Part shown: positions 42,101 to 50,324 of the stretch, in pieces | Numbering within the stretch: position 1 is the stretch's first letter | Layout of the letters: the number at the start of each line of letters is the position of its first letter | Assembly: GCA_017306865.1 (NCBI GenBank) | Contig: JAFKHH010000011.1 | Location: 930,001 to 994,000 of the forward strand | DNA from: Filimonas sp. | GTDB taxonomy: Bacteria > Bacteroidota > Bacteroidia > Chitinophagales > Chitinophagaceae | Direction of reading: 5' to 3' | DNA length: 64,000 bases | Notes under the pieces: model-generated | Told to the model about the DNA's origin: nothing | Seen by the model: the letters and a program-made list of their open reading frames with translations, nothing else | Databases searched by the model: none | Position numbers and translations under genes: made by a program

Positions 42101-45100
42101 ATGATCGCAAATACTTTTATTAAAAGACCGGTTACCGCCATTGTTATCTCAATAGTGTTGGTGCTGGTTGGTATAATATCGATTTTAGTTCTTCCTATTA
42201 GCCAGTACCCGGACATTACACCGCCGGTGGTACAGGTAACAGGTACGTTTACCGGTGCAGATGCGCAAACGGTAGAGCAAACGGTGACGACACCGATAGA
42301 GGTACAGATCAATGGTACACCGGGCATGGATTACATTTCCAGTACGAGTACAAGTGATGGTAGAACTACTATTAACGTAAACCTGAAAATAGGAACCAAC
42401 CCGGATATTGCTGCGTTGGATATCCAAAACCGTGTGAGTATCGCCACGCCGATCTTGCCGGATGTGGTAAAGCAGTTGGGTTTGACTACTCGTAAACGTA
42501 ACCCGAGCCTACTATTACTAGTAGCTATGTATTCGCCAAATGGTACGCACAATGTGTCTTTTGTAGACAACTATACAAACATCTTCATTAAAGACGCCTT
42601 ACTGCGTGTGCCGGGTGTGGGTGACATCTTTACCCGTGCAGATGACTTCAGTATGCGTATCTGGTTGCAGCCTGATAAGATGGCGCAGTTAGGCCTGACT
42701 ACTACAGACATCACTGGTGCATTGACTGAGCAAAACTTACAAATAGCAGCGGGTTCTGTAGGTGCATCGCCACAGGCAAACCAGCAGGCTTTTGAATATA
42801 CCGTATTGACGAATAGCCGTCTCAGCAGCGAAGAACAATTTAGAAATATCATTGTCCGTACAAATCCTACAGACGGTTCTATTGTTTACCTGAAAGACAT
42901 TGCACGTGTACAGTTAGGTAAATTCAGCTATGCGAGCAACTCATTTGTAGATGGCAAACGCGCTTCTTACCTGCTCGTTTACCAGGCACCCGGTAGTAAC
43001 GCTATCGATGTGGCTGATGGTATCTACAAAGCAATGGATAACCTGAAAAAATCTTTTCCTAAAGACATCGATTATGTTGTGCCGTTTGAGAGTGTGTCTG
43101 TAGTAAAAGTATCTATTGAAGAGGTGATCCATACATTGCTGGAAGCATTAGGACTTGTGGTAATAGTGGTATTCCTGTTCCTGCAAAGCTGGCGTGCAAC
43201 GTTGATCCCGATATTGGCGATCCCGGTATCCATCATCGGTACATTCATCTTCTTTATACCACTCGGTTTTAGTATCAATACACTGACCATGTTTGGTTTT
43301 GTACTAGCCATTGGTATTGTGGTGGATGACGCCATTGTGGTGGTGGAAGCGGTGCAGCATTATATAGACCATGAAAAACTATCGCCTAAAGAGGCTACAT
43401 ATAAAGCGATGCAGGACATATCTGGTCCGGTGGTCGCTATTGCGTTGATCCTTGCAGCGGTGTTTGTGCCGGTAGGTTTCATACCGGGTATCGTAGGACG
43501 TTTGTACCAGCAGTTTGCGATCACGATCGCGATCTCTGTATTGATCTCCGCATTCGTGGCCCTGTCGCTTACACCGGCATTGTGTTCTATGATGTTACGA
43601 CCAATGCACCTGGATGAAAAATCAAGAGGCTTGAACAAGTTCTTCTACAAATTCAACGAATGGTTTAGAAGAGTGAGCTTGAAATATACCTTAGGTGTAA
43701 AGAAAACGATCAAAGGCGCACGCTATGCAGTGATCATACTGATCTGTATTTGTGTAGGCACCATATTCCTGTTCAAGAGTAAACCAACAGGCTTTATCCC
43801 GAATGAAGATGAAGGCCGTTTGTATATCACATTTGAGTTGGCGGAAGCAGCGTCTACCAACCGTAGTTTGGAAACACTGGACAGCATTATGCGCATCCTG
43901 GACAAAACGCCGGGTATTGCTCACTATGCGGCGTTGGGTGGTTTGAACGTAATTACGTTTGCCACTAAATCAAACAGTGGTACTGTATTCGCACAGTTGA
44001 AACCTTGGGGAGAGCGTAAGGATAAGTCATTGCAATTGCAATCTATGATAGCTTCATTGCAGCAAAAATTTGCTGTGCTCAAAGGCGCTAACGTGATCGT
44101 AATATCTCCGCCGGCTATTCCGGGCCTTGGCCAGACAGGTGGTTTCACATTCGAATTGCAGCAGCGTGAAAGTACGGATGATGTGAAACAATTTGAGCGT
44201 GTGGTACAGAACTTTATGATGGAAGCGAACAACGCAAAAGAGCATCCTGAGCTATCACGCGTGTTCTCCTTCTTTACGGCGCGTACACCGGGCTACCAGG
44301 TAGATGTAGACAGGGAGAAATGTAAAAAGCTAGGTGTATCCGTTGCTGATGTGTACAGGACAATGCAAATGTTCTTAGGTAGTAGTTATATAAACGACTT
44401 CACAGTATATGGAAGAAACTTCCGTGTAGTGGCACAGGCAGATACTACATACCGTGGTGATATTAAAGATATGGGACAATACTATGTGCGTAACAATGCA
44501 GGTTCTATGATCCCGTTGAGTACACTAGTCTCTTCGAAAGTGATAGAGAATGCGCCAATGGTATCGCACTATAACCTGTTCCGTACAGCAGAGTTTAACG
44601 GTAGTGCCGCTCCGGGGTACAGTAGTGGACAGGCGATTGAGGCACTGAGGAAAGTAGCAGCGAAAGTATTACCTGATGGTTATGGCTATGAGTTTTCCGG
44701 TCTTAGCCGTGAGGAGATCAACGCCGGCAACAGTACGGTGATCATCTTTAGCTTATCTATCTTGTTCGTATTCCTGTTCCTGGCAGCATTGTACGAAAGC
44801 TGGTCTGTACCATTTGCAGTACTGCTGGCCGTACCAATCGGTGCATTCGGCGCCATCCTTACACTTACATTTATACCTCGCCTTACCAATAACGTTTATG
44901 CGCAGATCGGTCTTGTTACCCTGATCGGTCTGGCTGCGAAGAATGCCATCCTGATCGTAGAGTTTGCGAAAGAGCGTGTGGATCATGGCATGCCGATCAT
45001 AGCGGCTACACTGGATGCGGTTAAGCTGCGTCTTCGCCCGATCCTTATGACGTCGCTCGCGTTTATCCTGGGTGTGGTTCCTTTGGCTATAGCAACCGGT

Positions 45101-45295
45101 GCAGGTGCGGTAGGCCGTAACACACTTGGCTGGACGGTATTAGGCGGTATGTTGGCAGCAACATTATTAGCAATATTCATAGTGCCTGTTCTCTTTGTTT
45201 TGATAGCACGTATAGCATATAGTAAGAAACATTTAGAAGAATTAAGACTACAAAGACTGGAAAACGATCAGAACATCCCGCACACTGAAGTATAG
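42101..45295 (+). CDS. RND multidrug efflux permease (AcrB/MexB, HAE1 family)
   Basis: This 1064-residue inner-membrane pump has twelve TM helices in two halves. The N-terminal motif FIKRPVTAIVISIVLVLVGI starts TM1. TM4 contains GIVVDDAIVVVEAV with the proton-relay Asp pair. The later copy shows QIGLVTLIGLAAKNAILIVEF in TM10. Porter-domain sequence such as VQVTGTFTGADAQTVEQTV is typical of the multidrug (HAE1) rather than the metal branch. It exports hydrophobic drugs or bile-like compounds in exchange for protons. It begins 134 bases after the adaptor and ends the operon. Confidence 0.96.
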   Translation: MIANTFIKRPVTAIVISIVLVLVGIISILVLPISQYPDITPPVVQVTGTFTGADAQTVEQTVTTPIEVQINGTPGMDYISSTSTSDGRTTINVNLKIGTNPDIAALDIQNRVSIATPILPDVVKQLGLTTRKRNPSLLLLVAMYSPNGTHNVSFVDNYTNIFIKDALLRVPGVGDIFTRADDFSMRIWLQPDKMAQLGLTTTDITGALTEQNLQIAAGSVGASPQANQQAFEYTVLTNSRLSSEEQFRNIIVRTNPTDGSIVYLKDIARVQLGKFSYASNSFVDGKRASYLLVYQAPGSNAIDVADGIYKAMDNLKKSFPKDIDYVVPFESVSVVKVSIEEVIHTLLEALGLVVIVVFLFLQSWRATLIPILAIPVSIIGTFIFFIPLGFSINTLTMFGFVLAIGIVVDDAIVVVEAVQHYIDHEKLSPKEATYKAMQDISGPVVAIALILAAVFVPVGFIPGIVGRLYQQFAITIAISVLISAFVALSLTPALCSMMLRPMHLDEKSRGLNKFFYKFNEWFRRVSLKYTLGVKKTIKGARYAVIILICICVGTIFLFKSKPTGFIPNEDEGRLYITFELAEAASTNRSLETLDSIMRILDKTPGIAHYAALGGLNVITFATKSNSGTVFAQLKPWGERKDKSLQLQSMIASLQQKFAVLKGANVIVISPPAIPGLGQTGGFTFELQQRESTDDVKQFERVVQNFMMEANNAKEHPELSRVFSFFTARTPGYQVDVDREKCKKLGVSVADVYRTMQMFLGSSYINDFTVYGRNFRVVAQADTTYRGDIKDMGQYYVRNNAGSMIPLSTLVSSKVIENAPMVSHYNLFRTAEFNGSAAPGYSSGQAIEALRKVAAKVLPDGYGYEFSGLSREEINAGNSTVIIFSLSILFVFLFLAALYESWSVPFAVLLAVPIGAFGAILTLTFIPRLTNNVYAQIGLVTLIGLAAKNAILIVEFAKERVDHGMPIIAATLDAVKLRLRPILMTSLAFILGVVPLAIATGAGAVGRNTLGWTVLGGMLAATLLAIFIVPVLFVLIARIAYSKKHLEELRLQRLENDQNIPHTEV

Positions 45296-45343
45296 GAACA
45301 GCTCGACTGACGAGTGAAGTAACTACAGACAGGATTTATAAAG

Positions 45344-45375
45344 CCAGGCACGCAACACGTGCCTGGTTTGTTTTT
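45344..45375 (+). terminator. Terminator of the efflux operon
   Basis: CCAGGCACG (45344-45352) pairs perfectly with CGTGCCTGG (45358-45366), followed by TTTGTTTTT. Confidence 0.92.
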
Positions 45376-45380
45376 ATATA

Positions 45381-45526
45381 ATTTGAAAATTTGAAAATGC
45401 GTTAATTTGAAAATGATTGCTTGGTTATATGGCTTAATTGTTGAATAGCATAACAATGTAACCATTAAGCCATGTAGCAATTTTGCGACTGCATTTTCAA
45501 ATTTTCAAATTGCGGTATTTTCAAAT
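45381..45526. repeat. Nested word-type inverted repeat, same layout as 22.5 kb
   Basis: TTTGAAAATTTGAAAATG (45382-45399) pairs with CATTTTCAAATTTTCAAA (45492-45509). Inside, GGTTATATGGCTTAATTGTT (45423-45442) pairs with AACAATGTAACCATTAAGCC (45451-45470) imperfectly. Both word groups recur at 22.5 and 24.7 kb. Confidence 0.72.
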
Positions 45527-45534
45527 TAAATTTG
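45527..45534 (+). promoter_or_regulatory. -7 element TAAATTTG directly before the start codon
   Basis: An exact TAnnTTTG match ends 4 bases before the ATG at 45539, the same arrangement as at 35852. Confidence 0.45.
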
Positions 45535-45538
45535 ACCT

Positions 45539-46105
45539 ATGCACGATATAGAACCTTATTATAACTGGCGACATCTGTACACTGCAGAAGAAGATGAACG
45601 TTCCCCCTTTTATGGCAGAACGTATAGTGAGTTTGAATTTTCTCAAACGGTCTATAACTACTACATACATCCCCAATGGGATGAGTTTGGCAGTCGTACA
45701 CTTTATATGAAAGAGCTGTATGCAGACTATGAACTGAATTTTGTGATTATAGAATTACTAGGAGAGTGGAACGATGCGATAGAGAATGATATAATGACAC
45801 TGAAGCGGGACGTAATTGATAATATGTTCTCGCAAGGCATTACCAAGTATATCCTGATCGCAGAAAATGTGCTGAACTTCCATAGCGGCGACCGCGATTA
45901 TTACCAGGAATGGTTTGATGAAGTGACGGATGAAAACGGCTGGATCGTTATGCTGAATATGCCAGAATCATCACAACATGATTTCCGTAAAAAGAAGCTC
46001 AATTATTATATAGAACTAATGGAAATGCCGAAGTGGCGTACCTATAAACCTGAAGACATGTTCAGACAGATAGATGAGGAACTAGGTAAGCGGTTGGGGA
46101 TATAG
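45539..46105 (+). CDS. Conserved-type hypothetical cytosolic protein
   Basis: This 188-residue acidic protein has no signal peptide or membrane helix. It is rich in Tyr, Trp and Glu (YYNWRHLYTAEEDERSPFYG; NFVIIELLGEWNDAIENDI; FHSGDRDYYQEWFDEVTDENG). I do not recognise a domain. The alternation of helices with short strands and the well-ordered ends suggest a compact folded protein. It is monocistronic and lies convergent with the RNase Z-like gene. Confidence 0.8.
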   Translation: MHDIEPYYNWRHLYTAEEDERSPFYGRTYSEFEFSQTVYNYYIHPQWDEFGSRTLYMKELYADYELNFVIIELLGEWNDAIENDIMTLKRDVIDNMFSQGITKYILIAENVLNFHSGDRDYYQEWFDEVTDENGWIVMLNMPESSQHDFRKKKLNYYIELMEMPKWRTYKPEDMFRQIDEELGKRLGI

Positions 46106-46445
46106 GTAGCATTGCTACATTGTTGTATGGTAGAATTGTTTGCCACCAAGGCACGAAGACAGAAAGAAACACCAAGGCAAGGAATGTCGAACAAGGAGCA
46201 AGGAACAGGGAATTAAGATTTTGAATGATATGAACAGCATAGCCCTGATTGGGCTTCGTTGCGTCGCATTTCGTTCATCGTTCCGTACATACTTCATCTT
46301 CCTATTCTGTGTCTCAGTGCTTCTGTGGCAAAAGGCGAGTTGTGATTAGCCAGTTGTAAGTAATGCATTCACGATTGCCGTCTCACGTCTCACGATTTTC
46401 TCCGCGAATAACAATTAAACCATACAACAATTAAACAATATAACC
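46106..46445. repeat. 340-base nested inverted repeat island
   Basis: There is no believable gene. The outer pair is ATTGTTGTATGGTAGAATTG (46120-46139) with CAATTAAACCATACAACAAT (46412-46431). The inner pair is TGCCACCAAGGCACGAAGAC (46140-46159) with an imperfect GTGTCTCAGTGCTTCTGTGG (46311-46330). ACGATTGCCGTCTCACGTCT lies between. The same two layers occur at 47.33-47.60 kb. Confidence 0.72.
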
Positions 46446-47324
46446 TTATCCATATATAGGAACCTCATTCAAAATATCTCTATGTACTTGTCCCGGCAGT
46501 AAGCGGTAAACAGGAATTTTAATCTTGAACTCTTTGCACAACGACTGTATTTTCTCATTGATCTGCTCATTGGAATAGCGGGAAGAAAAATGACCGAGAA
46601 TAAGTGTTTCAATATTCAGTTGCGATACCATTTCCAGCACTTCAGGTAAAAAGCTATGCTTGTTTCGTTTTGTATTCTCATTATCGCCTTCGCTCTTTTC
46701 AAGAAAAGTAGCTTCATGGATCAATATCTTAGTATTGTTCCATTTTTCATAGTCGTCTACCGGTGTGTCACCGGAGTAGGTGAGTAAGTTAGTGTAGAAT
46801 GTTTCAGTAAGATTTTCTTTCCCAATAGTGGCTATGGTCTGCCGTATTTCTTCTTGCGATAATCCTATGAATTCCGGCTTCAGTTTTTGCTTTGTTTCTA
46901 TTACACGATAGCCAAAACTTTTAAAGACATCGGCCGCCGCCGGTACATGATTGTTTCTAATAGACTGAACCAATAAATTCTCCCTGACTTGCACTTGCTC
47001 GCCATCTTTTAGCGCATGCCAGCTAGTACCTTTTACATGCGGATCAAAATGCTGAGAGAACGCAGCCAATGCAGGGAAGGAACCACTGTCGTACGGGAAA
47101 TGAATTCTAGGATAACCCTCTCTGGCGTTAAGCTGATTGAATTGTAATAATCCTGTAAGATGATCACGGTCTGCATGCGAAATGAAAACATGGTCGATCT
47201 TACGCGCCTTTTGCATTAGTGAAGAAGTGAGCCCGTCTCCTGCATCAAATAATAAACCCAGTTCTTCTATAAAATACCAGGTAGAGAATAAAGCGGTGGA
47301 GTATCCAGTTATACTGAGTTGCAT
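46446..47324 (-). CDS. MBL-fold hydrolase, RNase Z-like
   Basis: This 292-residue metallo-beta-lactamase-fold protein has the ribonuclease Z overall order: GYSTALFSTWY start, metal motif SHADRDHLTG (H50-H55), NNHVPAA, TYSGDTPVDDYEKW, and ILGHFSSRYSNEQI near the C-terminus. In the first motif the usual HxHxDH reads HADRDH, with Asp52 in place of the second His. GHFSSRY and YSGDT are typical of tRNA 3'-end-processing RNase Z and relatives. It may be an RNase Z variant or another phosphodiesterase of the fold. Confidence 0.82.
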   Translation of the reverse strand: MQLSITGYSTALFSTWYFIEELGLLFDAGDGLTSSLMQKARKIDHVFISHADRDHLTGLLQFNQLNAREGYPRIHFPYDSGSFPALAAFSQHFDPHVKGTSWHALKDGEQVQVRENLLVQSIRNNHVPAAADVFKSFGYRVIETKQKLKPEFIGLSQEEIRQTIATIGKENLTETFYTNLLTYSGDTPVDDYEKWNNTKILIHEATFLEKSEGDNENTKRNKHSFLPEVLEMVSQLNIETLILGHFSSRYSNEQINEKIQSLCKEFKIKIPVYRLLPGQVHRDILNEVPIYG

Positions 47325-47604
47325 TGTTAAATTGTTGTACGGTTTAATGGTTGAATTGTTTGTTTGCCACTAAGGCACGAAGACAGAAAGAAACACCAAA
47401 GGTTGGTAAATGTGAGTTGTGAATGGTCAGTTGTGAGTAACGCATTCAGGCTTGCCGTCTCACGATTCACGATTTCTGCTGCTGCCTCCTCTGTGTTCTT
47501 TGAGATATCTCTAACATTAACATCCGTGTTTTTGTGCCTCTGTGGCAATCTTCTTCGCATATCTCTAAGGCGAATAACAATTAAACCATGCAGCCAGTGA
47601 ACCA
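47325..47604. repeat. Nested inverted repeat island, same layout as 46.1 kb
   Basis: TTGTTGTACGGTTTAATGGT (47332-47351) is matched by ACAATTAAACCATGCAGCC (47578-47596). Inside, TTTGCCACTAAGGCACGAAG (47373-47392) pairs with a GTTTTTGTGCCTCTGTGGCA block (47529-47548). GTGAGTTGTGAATGGTCAGT and TGCCGTCTCACGATTCACGA lie between. Confidence 0.72.
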
Positions 47605-48048
47605 TTAACTCTTCTCCTCCCACGCAAAGTCTGCTGCTCTGGGTACGTTTTCGAACAATGCCGCTATGTCTGCAGGCGGGGCAGTAAGCTTACGCAATTT
47701 AGTATCCATAAATGCACCGTCTACGTTTACAATAGCAGCAAGTGTGTCACCGTTTTTAGTGATCTCATGTGTCCAGCTCCAGCGGCTATAGTCACGGCGT
47801 GCTTTTTTTAGTAAGATCGATACCTCTATTTTGTCGCTAAGATGCACCTCTCTTTTAAAGATCGCCTCTTCACGGAAAAGTATCGGGCCAAGCGAATATT
47901 GCATCAGCTTATCTGTACCAATACCCAGGTGCTGAAGGAAAATGATACGCGTGGTTGCTGCCCAGTCGTAATACACATTGTGCCTCACATGAAAGTTAGG
48001 ATCAAGATCAGACCAACGTATGTCGAATGTTTGAGAGAAGTGTTGCAT
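47605..48048 (-). CDS. Acyl-CoA thioesterase, 4HBT (hotdog) family
   Basis: This 147-residue single hotdog domain of the YbgC/FadM-like group has FDIRWSDLDPNFHVRHNVYYDW at the N-terminus, where the Asp of SDLD is the usual catalytic acid. EVSILLKKARRDYSRWSWTHEI follows. It hydrolyses acyl-CoA or acyl-ACP thioesters. It lies 81 bases downstream of fabF on the same strand; a role in fatty-acyl release with FabF is plausible. Confidence 0.92.
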   Translation of the reverse strand: MQHFSQTFDIRWSDLDPNFHVRHNVYYDWAATTRIIFLQHLGIGTDKLMQYSLGPILFREEAIFKREVHLSDKIEVSILLKKARRDYSRWSWTHEITKNGDTLAAIVNVDGAFMDTKLRKLTAPPADIAALFENVPRAADFAWEEKS

Positions 48049-48129
48049 AAGTTGTAATTGATAAATTGTTTAATGGCTACATGGTTAGGAGTATAACAAT
48101 GTAACCATTAAACAATATAACAGTTCACA

Positions 48130-49374
48130 CTAGTGTGTGAATTTTTTAAATATACTCGTCGCTACATGGCCTCCAAAACCGAAAGTGTTATTCAACACAT
48201 AATTCACGGTTTTATGCTGAGCCTTGCCAAGTGTGAAATCAAATTTATTTGCAAACTCAGGTTCAACCTCAGTTGTATTAATGGTAGGAGGTATAATATC
48301 CTCCTGTACAGCTTTGATACATGCAATAGATTCTATGGCACCCGCTGCACCCAATAAGTGACCCGTCATAGATTTGGTAGCACTAACGTTTGCTTTCGGG
48401 TTTGCGCCAAATACACGCTCAATAGCGCGCAATTCACTCGCATCACCTACGCCCGTAGATGTAGCATGCGCATTAATGTAGTCAATGTCTGCTGCTGTAA
48501 TACCAGCATCAGCTATAGCCTCTGTCATGCCGAGGAAAGCGCCCTCTCCATCAGGGTGCGTACCCGTCAGGTGGTAAGCATCTGCTGCCATAGCGCCACC
48601 CACTACTTCTGCAAGTATAGTTGCACCACGCTTTACAGCACTCTCATAGCTTTCCAGTATAATGGCGCCAGCACCTTCGCCCAGTACAAAGCCATCACGC
48701 GTTACATCAAATGGACGGGATGCAGTTTGTGGAGAATCATTGTTTGTAGACAAAGCTTTCATCGCATTAAAGCCACCTACACCACTTTCCAGTACGGCTG
48801 CTTCAGAGCCACCGGTGATCATCATATCTGCCTTGCCCCAACGGATATAGTTAAAAGCATCTATCAATGCGGAGTTAGACGCGGCACATGCAGATACAGC
48901 CGTGAAATTCACGCCACGTAAGCCGTATTTAAGAGAAATGATGCCAGATGCCATATTCACCAGCATCTTAGGAATGAAGAATGGGTTGAAACGTGGCGTA
49001 CCATCGCCTTTCGCAAATTCTTCAATCTGTTCCTGGAAAGTCAACATACCGCCATTACCGCTTCCCCATATAACGCCGATCCTGTTTTTATTTAGCTCGT
49101 CGAAATTGATGCCAGCATTTTTTACTGCTTCTGCCACCGCAACCAGCGCATACTGAGAGAACAAATCATAACGGCGCGCTTCACTTTTGTCTATATGATC
49201 AAGTGGATTAAAATCCTTCAGCTCGCACGCAAATTTTGTTTTAAACTTTGTTGCATCAAATTTTGTGATAGGGGCTGCCCCACTAACACCATTCTTCAAT
49301 GAATTCCAAAAGTCTTGGACATTGTTACCAATAGGGGTGAGGGCACCAATGCCGGTTACTACTACGCGTTTCAT
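48130..49374 (-). CDS. fabF: 3-oxoacyl-ACP synthase II
   Basis: This 414-residue condensing enzyme of type II fatty acid synthesis has the Cys-His-His triad: C163 in AVSACAASNSA, H303 in NAHATSTGVGD and H339 in KSMTGHLLGAAG, with K334 nearby. GxGG-type FGFGGHV at the C-terminus is also standard. FabF adds malonyl-ACP-derived two-carbon units to acyl-ACP. Its start is directly next to the tetR stop, so the two are translationally coupled, unlike housekeeping fabF in an acpP-fabF operon; it may serve a regulated special pathway. Confidence 0.95.
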   Translation of the reverse strand: MKRVVVTGIGALTPIGNNVQDFWNSLKNGVSGAAPITKFDATKFKTKFACELKDFNPLDHIDKSEARRYDLFSQYALVAVAEAVKNAGINFDELNKNRIGVIWGSGNGGMLTFQEQIEEFAKGDGTPRFNPFFIPKMLVNMASGIISLKYGLRGVNFTAVSACAASNSALIDAFNYIRWGKADMMITGGSEAAVLESGVGGFNAMKALSTNNDSPQTASRPFDVTRDGFVLGEGAGAIILESYESAVKRGATILAEVVGGAMAADAYHLTGTHPDGEGAFLGMTEAIADAGITAADIDYINAHATSTGVGDASELRAIERVFGANPKANVSATKSMTGHLLGAAGAIESIACIKAVQEDIIPPTINTTEVEPEFANKFDFTLGKAQHKTVNYVLNNTFGFGGHVATSIFKKFTH

Positions 49375-49935
49375 TTATTTCGCTTTTAATTCTTTGATGA
49401 TGTTGTCTTTTACTTTTTTGAAAAAATTATCATCCTCATTCACCAGCCTTTGTAACTGTACTACACCAACCATGCTGCTGGCTATCTGTACCGCTTTTAC
49501 TTTAGTAGGTGTTGTAAAATGAAAAATATTTTCACGCTTTCCTTCCTGTAAAATATCTGTAAGCCACTGCAATACAAGGTCAGCAAACTCGCTTAGGTTT
49601 TCCTGCACCTTAGGATCTATTGCATTGAAATCAGTTGCCAGCGATCCAACCATACAAACCATATTTTCGCGTGGCAAATTATTATAGATTGAAAAAAAAG
49701 CCTCCAGTTTTGCAAGTACACCTTTATCTTGCACGCTTTCCTGCATTTGGTATAAGCGCGTCTTTTGCTGTTCAAGTACAGCAACGCCAAGATCAGCCTT
49801 CGTAGGGAAATGATAATGTATAGAAGCCGTTTTAATGCCAATTGTAGCTGCAATATCATGAAAGCTAAAGGCATTGAACCCCTTCTCTTTCACCAGCTTT
49901 TCAGCCAATAATATAATCGACTCCCGTGTAGACAT
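49375..49935 (-). CDS. TetR/AcrR-family transcriptional regulator
   Basis: This 186-residue repressor-type protein has an N-terminal TetR helix-turn-helix (FSFHDIAATIGIKTASIHYH, residues about 23-42) followed by an all-alpha ligand domain. It is the first gene of a tetR-fabF unit with no bases between stop and start. Its own promoter carries an 18-bp imperfect palindrome exactly between the -33 and -7 elements, so autoregulation is very likely. The effector may be an acyl-CoA or other lipid, as with many TetR regulators of fatty acid genes (inference). Confidence 0.94.
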   Translation of the reverse strand: MSTRESIILLAEKLVKEKGFNAFSFHDIAATIGIKTASIHYHFPTKADLGVAVLEQQKTRLYQMQESVQDKGVLAKLEAFFSIYNNLPRENMVCMVGSLATDFNAIDPKVQENLSEFADLVLQWLTDILQEGKRENIFHFTTPTKVKAVQIASSMVGVVQLQRLVNEDDNFFKKVKDNIIKELKAK

Positions 49936-49939
49936 GCTG

Positions 49940-49971
49940 CAAATATAGCTACCTACTAGTAGATAGGCAAA
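49940..49971 (-). promoter_or_regulatory. tetR-fabF promoter with embedded operator
   Basis: On the minus strand TTTG (49971-49968), a 20-base spacer and TATATTTG (49947-49940) give a consensus Bacteroidota promoter. The imperfect palindrome CTACCTACTAGTAGATAG (plus-strand 49949-49966) fills almost the whole spacer. A TetR dimer bound there would block RNA polymerase. The ATG begins 4 bases after the -7 element. Confidence 0.8.
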
Positions 49972-50324
49972 TTAAAATTATTACATCCGCCACCAAGGCA
50001 CAAAGACAGGAAGGAACGCCAAGAATTATTTTCGTGTCTCTGTGCCTCTATGGCAAAATATCTCCCTGTGCTCCTTGTGAAAACTTTGTGTGCCTTGTGG
50101 TTAAAACTGTTTGGCACTTCTTTGAACTTTGGCTCTTTTGGGGGCCACCAAGGCACAAAGGGATACCAGGAATTATTTCCGTGTTTCCGTGCTTCTGTGG
50201 CAAAATATCTCCTTGTGGTAAAACCTCCTTGGTGCTTCTTTGAGCCTCCGTGTCTCCGAGGCAATAAAAATGGCTAAACCGTCTAATAACAATTAAACAA
50301 TTCAGCCATTCAACAATATATCCA
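49972..50324. repeat. Tandem pair of CACAAAGG word hairpins
   Basis: Two direct copies (about 49992-50067 and 50142-50217) each begin GCCACCAAGGCACAAAG and end with a TGGCAAAATATCTCC block. Each copy can fold on itself, for example GCACAAAGACA with TGTCTCTGTGC. AACAATTAAACAATTCAGCC (50288-50307) follows at the dnaE end. No gene. Confidence 0.75.
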
